From positions 62,001 to 126,000 of the forward strand of contig JACVRA010000170.1 in NCBI GenBank assembly GCA_019828545.1: a stretch of DNA of 64,000 bases, given 5' to 3'. The notes under the pieces are model-generated. The model was not told the DNA's origin, searched no databases, and saw only the letters and a list, made by a program, of their open reading frames with translations. Origin of the DNA: Paracamarosporium sp. OC-R06-R3 (taxonomy: Eukaryota; Ascomycota; Dothideomycetes; Pleosporales; Didymosphaeriaceae). Positions 57,574 through 64,000 of this stretch are shown one piece after another (the first letter of the stretch is position 1; every line of letters begins with the position of its first letter). The translations under genes were made by a program, and so were the position numbers.

Positions 57574-58471
57574 ATAGATTTTCGCGAATGTTTTCTCAAG
57601 AACGATGCTGCATCAGCTCTTTTCTGAATGATTCATACATGGACTGTGGACTGTGGATCATTGAGGATTGCTTTCGAGGGATGATGACTGACGTGCTTTT
57701 GTACAAAGAAGAAAACTATTTTTTGGAAATTAGTTACCTTTGGGCAAACGTTGCCTCAAAATCATAACACAGGGCTGCAGCAAAGCGCATTGAGCATGCA
57801 GTCTGACACCAGGGTCAAACTGGGAGAGACGAATAATCAAACAGTCTATGTAATACACTTCCTTTAGCCTCCCATTGCTTTCTGCAGAGCTGTATTTTAC
57901 CTGCCGCTATGCAATGCCACTTTCATCTTCCTTATCGATCTCCTAGAAGAGAATATGTTGAATGTTCGGGTTTTGACACCAAAAACAGGCCTCTGCCTGT
58001 GCCATTGAACCTCGAATACCAGCTTAGAATGATCAGATTATATTTGATACTACGCACCCAAATCATGTCGCCATTTGATACAATGTCCAGATATACAGGC
58101 GAGCTAGAGATAACGACATCGTATATCAACAAGAACTACATCATCTCTATTACTACGCTCGCTCCAAAAGTTCTTGCTTGTTTGCTACAATGTCATTTTC
58201 GCACATAGAGAGGTTCTAGTGAACGCACATGTCCGGAAGCCAGTCAATGTTTTGATGCTAAACTAAAAACCCTTTGTCTACACTCATGCACACAAAATGC
58301 ATCCGATTATCGATTGTGGCTGCCATCATTGCAACACATTTATCACGAATCTCATATGATTGATATCGAGAATTTACATGCCTTTGTGGGGTTTACTCTT
58401 CACAGTCCAATTGAATTCTGTTGTTTCAGAAGCTTGAGGCATGGCATTGCTATCAAAGGCTCTCAACTACC
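57574..58471. other. Intergenic, convergent, no gene seen
   Basis: About 0.9 kb of AT-rich DNA between the BTB locus and the end of the Dbp9 gene. A 99-codon frame at 57909-58208 has no coding character. No RNA gene was seen. Confidence 0.5.
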
Positions 58472-60298
58472 CTATTTCTTCCCCTTCCCTCTCGCATTGA
58501 ACGTCTTCAAGGGGTCGATCTTGCCATTCCTCCCGCGGACCACCTTCTTTCCTTTACCCTTCACGAACCTTCTCTTAGGCTTATCCAAGCTCACGAACCC
58601 AATGTCCTGCGGCTTTTTTCCACCAGGTAGTAGATAATCAGGAACTAAAACCAAGTCAGCACCAGCATCCCAATTACTAAGGAGACAGGAGAAGAATATA
58701 CCATGCTTAAGATGCGGCTGGATGCGCGCCGGATGATTCAAAGTCTGATCATGCTTCAATTGCTCCAGCTCCTCTGGATTCTCTTCAAAATACCTAGACA
58801 GTTTTTGGGACTTTGTGAGCTCCATCCGAATCTCTTTAATCCTGGCTTCTCTCACAGCAATCCTCGTCACGGCTCTCAGCGCATCTGCAAACCGATACCT
58901 AAATGGCTCCAATCTCTTCATATCAAATGCCCAGTCTTCGATCTTCTGGCCTTTCTTCTGGTGTTTTTCGATAGATTTCACAACCTCCTCATCATTTTCT
59001 GCGCTGGCAAAGGTGGTGGGTTTATGCTTGCGGTACTTGTCTTTGGGAATCATGAAGGAGATTGCTGTGCCACTCTTCCCAGCACGGGCGGTTCGTCCAA
59101 TGCGGTGGAAGTAGCCTTTGTAGGTTGATGGCATATCGAAGTTTACTACGCACGAGACATCGCGGAAGTCGACGCCGCGCGAAACTCCAGAGTCCGACTT
59201 GACGTCTTCATTCTTCGCTAACTTCGCTTTCTTTTTTGATCGAGATTCTGAGTCTTTCGAAATTGAACCTAGTAATTCGGTCTCGTCGGACGCGATGAGA
59301 ATATTATAAACGGATTTGTTGAATTGCTCGACGATATGGAGGCGCGACGCGAGAGGGAGCTCGCTGTTCAGGACGCAACTCTTGATGGCGAACTGTTCCA
59401 GGAAAAGCTTTACTCTATAGCTTCTGTCGACATCTCCAACAAACACGATTGTCTTTCCTCGGATCAGAGATAGTTTGAACATGGCGTAGATCAAAAGGAA
59501 TTTCTCCTCTTCGGCGCATGGGATGACGTATTGCTTTACCAGCTGCGCGTCCTTCTCAAGGTCGTCCAGCTTCAATATGACCGGATCGCGACAAAACAGA
59601 CCTTGTACGGCCTCGAGATCGGTGCTAAGTGTCGCACTCATGAGGAAGATCTGTACGCCTTTTGGCATATTCTGCGAAATATAGTCCAGGTCTTCTTTGA
59701 ATCCATATCCAAGTACCAGGTCGCCTTCATCAATAACAAGACTTTTAATCTCCTTTAATGAAAGCGCTCCATTGTTCATGTTCGCAGCCGCTCGCGCTGG
59801 AGTAGCTACCACGATGTCCGGTAGCTCAGCAAGTTTGGCCCGCTGAACAACATCCGATTCTTTTCCTGCCAGGTTCTGTATTCGCACGTCTTGGCCGCAG
59901 TAAGCCGCGAGCCTTCCAGCAAGAACCGAAACTTGACGAGCGAGTTCTTTCGTGGGAACGAGGATAAGAGAGGACGTAACGCGCTTCTCCGTGCGACGGA
60001 GTATCTTGTCGAGAATAGGAAGTAGATACGCTGCAGTTTTACCAGTCCCTGTCCCAGATCTAGCCAATATGTCCTTACCCTCTAAAGCCAGAGGGATCGC
60101 CTTCTCTTGAACGGTTGTTGGCGCAGACCATTTTTGTTCTCGAATACCTCGGAGCAGGCGCGGTTCCAGGCCGAAGGACAGGAAGGTGGGCGCTTCGGCC
60201 TTCGACGGCCCCTCGGAAGGCTTCTCAGGTGTCACGGTCGGTGATGATGGCTCGGAAGCCTCTGGCACGTCGTGCTCGTTAAGTTTGCGCTTTGGCAT
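58472..60298 (-). CDS. DBP9: ATP-dependent RNA helicase Dbp9 (ribosome biogenesis)
   Basis: Two exons (60298-58702, 58644-58472) around a 57-nt intron give 589 residues. Helicase motifs appear in order: Q motif near 60, Walker A SGTGTGKT (81-88), PTKELA, TPAR, motif II DEGD (190-193, with Gly for the usual Ala), SAT, and HRIGRTARAG near the C-terminal lobe. The stretch GDLVLGYGFKEDL after motif II and the C-terminus (HPARIQPHLKH-VPDYLLPGGK) are typical of Dbp9/DDX56, a nucleolar factor for 60S subunit maturation. The basic Gly-Lys-rich tail fits RNA binding. The intron has no stop and is a multiple of three, so it is easily read through as 19 extra residues; removing it restores the family sequence LKH-VPDYL. 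Confidence 0.92.
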   Translation of the reverse strand: MPKRKLNEHDVPEASEPSSPTVTPEKPSEGPSKAEAPTFLSFGLEPRLLRGIREQKWSAPTTVQEKAIPLALEGKDILARSGTGTGKTAAYLLPILDKILRRTEKRVTSSLILVPTKELARQVSVLAGRLAAYCGQDVRIQNLAGKESDVVQRAKLAELPDIVVATPARAAANMNNGALSLKEIKSLVIDEGDLVLGYGFKEDLDYISQNMPKGVQIFLMSATLSTDLEAVQGLFCRDPVILKLDDLEKDAQLVKQYVIPCAEEEKFLLIYAMFKLSLIRGKTIVFVGDVDRSYRVKLFLEQFAIKSCVLNSELPLASRLHIVEQFNKSVYNILIASDETELLGSISKDSESRSKKKAKLAKNEDVKSDSGVSRGVDFRDVSCVVNFDMPSTYKGYFHRIGRTARAGKSGTAISFMIPKDKYRKHKPTTFASAENDEEVVKSIEKHQKKGQKIEDWAFDMKRLEPFRYRFADALRAVTRIAVREARIKEIRMELTKSQKLSRYFEENPEELEQLKHDQTLNHPARIQPHLKHGIFFSCLLSNWDAGADLVLVPDYLLPGGKKPQDIGFVSLDKPKRRFVKGKGKKVVRGRNGKIDPLKTFNARGKGKK

Positions 60299-60846
60299 CG
60301 CGTTGGTGATCGTGGACTCAGGCTCGTTACAGTAGCTATGGGCGCGTTGGTGAATAGGAAGATGTCGTTCTTACACCAAGCGGTGTTAAAACTTCAGAAC
60401 AGTGGTAAAGTCGAAAGCTTCAGGATCACTGTTGAAAGCTTTAGGTTCGCTGCCATGAACTTTTTTGGCCCGATGGTTTTTTCGGTTAGCGTGACCCCTC
60501 TACGGAGCAACGTCGGTCCGACCTCCCGCCTCTACTGAGCTTCCACTTCACTCTCTGATCCACACCAAACTCCCAGTATCAACATTCTTGGATGTCAAAC
60601 CGTTTCTTGCTTAGACTTCGCTGTCGAGTAAAAATGTTGCTATTGGCTGTTGGGCGACAACGCTGCCCGCACCGCCACAATGTGTGGATATGTGGAGGCT
60701 GAGCTCAACCTCCTTATAGATGCAGGCTGCTCCATGCAAGATGATTCTATCATGTCATATAACAGTATCATCCTTGGTCACCCTATATCAATGCCTTCTA
60801 GTTGCTTACTTTTTTACAAACACAAGAACTTGGCTAATAGCCAAGC
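60299..60846. promoter_or_regulatory. Divergent promoter of DBP9 and the HET gene
   Basis: 548 bp between two divergent start codons. One short duplicated phrase, GAAAGCTT..AGG..., occurs twice around 60412-60446 (GTCGAAAGCTTCAGG and GTTGAAAGCTTTAGG), 30 bp apart. No regulatory function can be assigned. Confidence 0.5.
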
Positions 60847-62466
60847 ATGACAACTGAGATGATGAGTAACATCTGTGATGCGTCTATGTCTGTACAGCGA
60901 CAGCCATTCGACTACAAGTCGCTTGGTAAGCGACCAATGCGTGCATCGTTACCTGCTATCCGGCTACTGTATGTTCTTCCCGGATCGTCAGATGCTCCAC
61001 TCGAAATACGACTAGGCTGGCACTTCGGATTGGTCTCCTCTCGGCCGGTAGGACTTTTCTTAGAGGAACCCAACACCCAAGATTTTACCGAATATCGATG
61101 TCTCTCCTACAGGTGGGGGAATCCGGACGTACAGCATCGAATCCTCATCAATGGCCACTCTTTCATGATCCATGAGAATCTGTATCGATTTCTGCGAATG
61201 GCCAGCAAACGGTTCCAGGAGCAGGCTCTCTGGATCGATGCCATCTGCATCAATCAAAACGACATTCAGGAGAAGAACCACGAAGTGCAGCGTATGTCTT
61301 CTATATATAGTGCCGCAAAGGAGGTGCTCATCTGGCTTGGAGAAGAAGGAGATCTGACGGACACGTTTCAATGGCTCAATGAAGGTGATTGGAGGACCTG
61401 GGATTACCCGCCTAGATCCATCCTTGAGGAAATGTCATTTATTTGCTCCAATGCGTATTGGACACGGACGTGGATTGTACAAGAGGTAGTTTTGTCTCGG
61501 ACAGCGCGCGTGTTGCACGGATTCCTCGAGGCCTCCTTCCGTAACTTGTGCACGGCGCTGGCTTTGTCGGATATGCACGCCCTCTCCGCTCCCGTGCAAT
61601 TTAGCAGAATCGAACCGGGTAGCACCTCAATTTGGAACCTGCTTCGATGGTGTAGGCATTCTCAATGCCTCGACGTCAGGGATCATATATATGCGCTACT
61701 CTCGCTTTCCCGCGACGCGTCAACATTCCCTGTCGACTATCGAGAGGATGTTTATTCCCTCTTCTGGAAAGCGAGTCAGTATTTTCTCGCGTGGCAGGAT
61801 GATGACCACGTATCGCGTCTGCGACAAGCTCTCGGTCTCACGTGGGAGGAGATATCCAAAGATGCGCAACACAAACCAGGTTTACGCCTGTCATTTCCGG
61901 GATTACTCTCATGGTTTCCAGCCAGTAAATCAAGAGTCGGGCATCGGGTCCTATTCCCGGCAACAAGTATAAAAGGTAGAACTCGTAGGAGGTTAAGACT
62001 GTTTTCCGAATTAAGGCCCCTTCGCAAAAAATCGCGATCGTTTATCGAGGTCTATTGCAATCACTGCTTACGAATCCTTCATGTAGAATACGAAGGCACA
62101 GTGCTCTGCCTCGTCTGTAATGATGTCGGGGCAGTACTCGAGGGCGGCATTACCAATTCCGGTATCCTGGCGAGGTACTCACATTGTTTGATTCAGAAAC
62201 CTCTCAAAATCACGCTATTTCCGTTCACAGAAGAAAGATACATCTCTTCTATAACATCTACACATGTTCCAGGAGCTCAGGTAGGCTACCTTCACCATAA
62301 ACGACGTGACTGGACGGAGATCAGGACATTGCGAGACTTGAAGAGGATATGTGCGCCGGAGCGAGGAATGCAATGTGGCAATACAAATGTACGGCTACAG
62401 CTACGTTTACCTGCTGCATGGCTCTTAGAGCAACGAGAAGGCATCACAAACGTGTCGTGTTCATGA
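60847..62466 (+). CDS. HET-domain protein (heterokaryon incompatibility type)
   Basis: An intronless gene of 539 residues; later in-frame Mets at residues 5, 6 and 14 are possible starts. The HET domain (PF06985) spans about residues 85-235: YRCLSYRWGNP, LWIDAICINQND, YSAAKEVLIWLGE and WTRTWIVQEVVLS. The conserved RDHIYALLSLSRD block follows. The C-terminal part (residues about 390-539) is of unknown fold, with a CNHC...CLVC pair of Cys motifs that could hold a zinc ion. HET proteins trigger cell death on non-self recognition between hyphae, or in other contexts act as immune-like effectors. It is cytosolic, with no NACHT or repeat domain, so it belongs to the short class. It is unlinked functionally to Dbp9 next door. 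Confidence 0.93.
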   Translation: MTTEMMSNICDASMSVQRQPFDYKSLGKRPMRASLPAIRLLYVLPGSSDAPLEIRLGWHFGLVSSRPVGLFLEEPNTQDFTEYRCLSYRWGNPDVQHRILINGHSFMIHENLYRFLRMASKRFQEQALWIDAICINQNDIQEKNHEVQRMSSIYSAAKEVLIWLGEEGDLTDTFQWLNEGDWRTWDYPPRSILEEMSFICSNAYWTRTWIVQEVVLSRTARVLHGFLEASFRNLCTALALSDMHALSAPVQFSRIEPGSTSIWNLLRWCRHSQCLDVRDHIYALLSLSRDASTFPVDYREDVYSLFWKASQYFLAWQDDDHVSRLRQALGLTWEEISKDAQHKPGLRLSFPGLLSWFPASKSRVGHRVLFPATSIKGRTRRRLRLFSELRPLRKKSRSFIEVYCNHCLRILHVEYEGTVLCLVCNDVGAVLEGGITNSGILARYSHCLIQKPLKITLFPFTEERYISSITSTHVPGAQVGYLHHKRRDWTEIRTLRDLKRICAPERGMQCGNTNVRLQLRLPAAWLLEQREGITNVSCS

Positions 62467-62614
62467 GATTTCAAGGATCTTTGGCATTCAGAACAGTGTG
62501 TATGCGGATGCGCCATTAGTAACGTGTGCAAACTTGTGCAGGCGTAATCCCTAGCTGATCAACACCCAGTTGTATTGATAGTATTCAAATCATAGCTAAT
62601 TCTCCCAAATGAGC

Positions 62615-63439
62615 CTATTCGAACATGATCTTTTTGCCTTTCAACAACGTTCCACCCAACAGCTTACCCACCGCATATCCAACGTATGCTCCCGTAACAA
62701 TAGTAACGGGCCACTTCTGCCACTCGCGATCCCAATCCAATGGTATTGGGATAGCACCCAACCATGCTCCAACGAACGTTCCAATCATGGCCCCATACAC
62801 CTCATCCACAGGTCTCAACAGCGCAACAATCTCCCTCCAGGTAGATCCTTCAACGCCGTGCACGTATACAAGAGGCAGTGTAGCGAGAAAAGATATGTGT
62901 GCGCCGGCGAGCAGCGTGTGCGCATGGTGCGTGGTGAGGGGCGCGCCGAAGAGGACAAGCGTTGCTGTGAGGAGCGGGGCGGCGACTATCGAAGCTATCA
63001 CAAGGGATAGAAACGCGGGCTATATTACGTATGTTAGTTTACATGCATACCACAGTATTCTCAAACCTTCCGCAAAGCGATATACCGTGTCGGGAAGGGA
63101 GCGGGGACGTACGATTATCTTCCCTCCCACCTCTTTCTCCAATCTACCCTTCTCTGTTTTCTTCTTATCCCCTGGCTTCTTTTTCTCTATTGCCGTGGCA
63201 GTGCCACCCGTTGGTGGTAAACATATCGCTACGTATGCGATTTGCAGTATGGAGAGTGGGATGAGGGTTGTCGTGAGCGCGGGAACAGGGCCTGCAACAA
63301 TAGAAGGGAATTGGAAGACATAGAGTGAGAGGACAAGAACAGGGTGTAGGTGTGTATATAAGCGGGCTGTATCGTTGTGCAGGACGTCGATTGGGTGCGA
63401 CAGAGGGCGAGGCTTGGTTTGCGATATTACGGTCGTCAT
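62615..63439 (-). CDS. GPI11: GPI biosynthesis protein PIG-F (Gpi11)
   Basis: Two exons (63439-63113, 63019-62615; 93-nt intron) give 243 residues; a start at 63505 would add 22 less convincing ones. It is a multi-pass ER membrane protein with about six hydrophobic segments: HPVLVLSLYVFQF, TTLIPLSILQIAYVAI, VIASIVAAPLLTATLVLFGAP, LLAGAHISFLATLPLVYVHG, YGAMIGTFVGAWLGAIPIPLDW and TIVTGAYVGYAVGKLLG (each a separate short segment). The family block AWLGAIPIPLDWDREWQKWP is decisive. PIG-F/Gpi11 helps Gpi13 and Gpi7 add ethanolamine phosphate to the glycan of GPI anchors. A basic Lys-rich cytosolic loop (EKKKPGDKKKTEKGR) precedes the intron. The gene converges with the HET gene, with 148 bp between stops. 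Confidence 0.93.
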
Positions 63440-63864
63440 TGCGAGGAGGGATGGATCTCGAATGGTGATATTTGAGGGGTTGCCGTGGACAGGTGGAATC
63501 CGCAAAGCAAGGTAGCCGCGTTCGTAAGCGTCGAAGCGCGTCGGAGCTGGTAATCGATGAGCTGTATTCGTCGCGTCGACATCGCGAGTTTCGAAAGTTT
63601 AGCGATCCGTGCCTCGGATTTACCGGTAACATGTGGCGGTGCACATCGACCAGCAAGGTACCATCATGCCTGCCAAAGCCGGCGAGATAATCAATGATTG
63701 TGCTGTATTTCGATTGCGTCACGGCTTTTGTGTTTATCTATGCATTGATCCCCGTGAGCTTCACATCGTCATACTTGGCCCAAGATGTAGTTGCGCCACA
63801 TCTCATGCGCCACACATTCTGACACCCTCTACTGCTCCCCCTTCTTTGGGACCAAGTTCCTTAG
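63440..63864. other. Intergenic and possible first exon of the edge gene
   Basis: The first part is the PIG-F promoter. A short exon at 63694-63753 (MIVLYFDCVTAFVFIYALIP) followed by a GTGAGC donor at 63754 would join in phase to the exon that begins at 63865. This is a possible but unproved start of the last gene. Confidence 0.3.
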
Positions 63865-64000
63865 CGACAAGTCATAGACCACATCTTCCACATCCTTGAC
63901 CCGGTATTTCAAGCCATCGCTCTTCCTCCTCAAGATGTCGTTCTTCAAGTTGAGGATTTGGAAGCCCGCAAACACATCTTTGACGAACTGGTTAATAAGA
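63865..64000 (+). CDS. Partial exon of an unidentified gene at the window edge
   Basis: After a CTTAG acceptor at 63864 a frame runs without stop to the window end for 45 codons. It starts RQVIDHIFHILDPVFQ and continues with LPPQDVVLQVEDLEARKH, helical and with normal fungal codon choice, which suggests real coding sequence. The product cannot be recognised from so short a piece; the rest lies outside the window. Confidence 0.4.

Noticed and set aside
1..64000. CRISPR arrays, bacterial operons, ribosome binding sites, riboswitches, intact transposons or rRNA genes
   Set aside because: None was seen; the spliced nuclear genes show a fungal chromosome, where bacterial features are not expected, and no transposase, reverse transcriptase or long terminal repeat was recognised.

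Overview
The window comes from a filamentous ascomycete (Pezizomycotina; the gene set fits Dothideomycetes best, but that rank is an inference). Genes have short GT-AG introns, mostly 43-111 nt, often with a CTAAC-like branch site. There are two Zn2Cys6/fungal-specific regulators, a HET-domain protein, a BIM1-like LPMO-related protein, a BYS1-like secreted protein, a Dbp9 helicase and an intron-bearing nuclear tRNA. No bacterial, organellar or viral features were seen. Exon structures were read by hand from splice signals, frame and remembered family alignments; none is backed by transcript data.

Layout. 0.9-17.6 kb is mainly conserved housekeeping: an SDR, the BIM1-like GPI protein, nucleoporin Nup82, cap-binding Cbc2, the Pdx2 glutaminase paired head to head with the 4'-phosphopantetheinyl transferase, a DJ-1/PfpI protein, a FAD amine oxidoreductase and a small SR-rich protein. 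17.6-25 kb is a gene-poor, AT-richer island. It holds a tRNA-Gly(UCC), a truncated inverted copy of that tRNA, a 17-bp minisatellite, a possible decayed tRNA-like element and a two-exon 86-residue secreted protein with 14 cysteines. 25-34 kb has an epoxide hydrolase, a 1.5-kaa disordered protein and a BYS1-like secreted protein.

35-56 kb is an accessory block: a PAN/apple-like secreted protein (with an in-frame stop), a GMC oxidoreductase, a Zn2Cys6 regulator, an MDR reductase, an orphan membrane protein, a secreted purine-nucleoside-permease-family protein, a secreted serine beta-lactamase-like hydrolase, a second Zn2Cys6 regulator and an SDR. It looks like a catabolic or small-molecule modifying cluster with its own regulators but no PKS, NRPS or terpene backbone inside the window. 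Several of its promoters carry inverted CGG/CCG elements. A BTB-domain gene beside it is broken by an in-frame TAG. 58-64 kb returns to Dbp9, a HET gene, PIG-F (Gpi11) and the start of an unidentified gene that runs off the edge.

The best leads are the unannotated cysteine-rich secreted protein, the backbone-less oxidoreductase/hydrolase cluster with palindromic promoter elements, and two accessory genes each cut by one stop that a CpA-to-TpA transition could have made.
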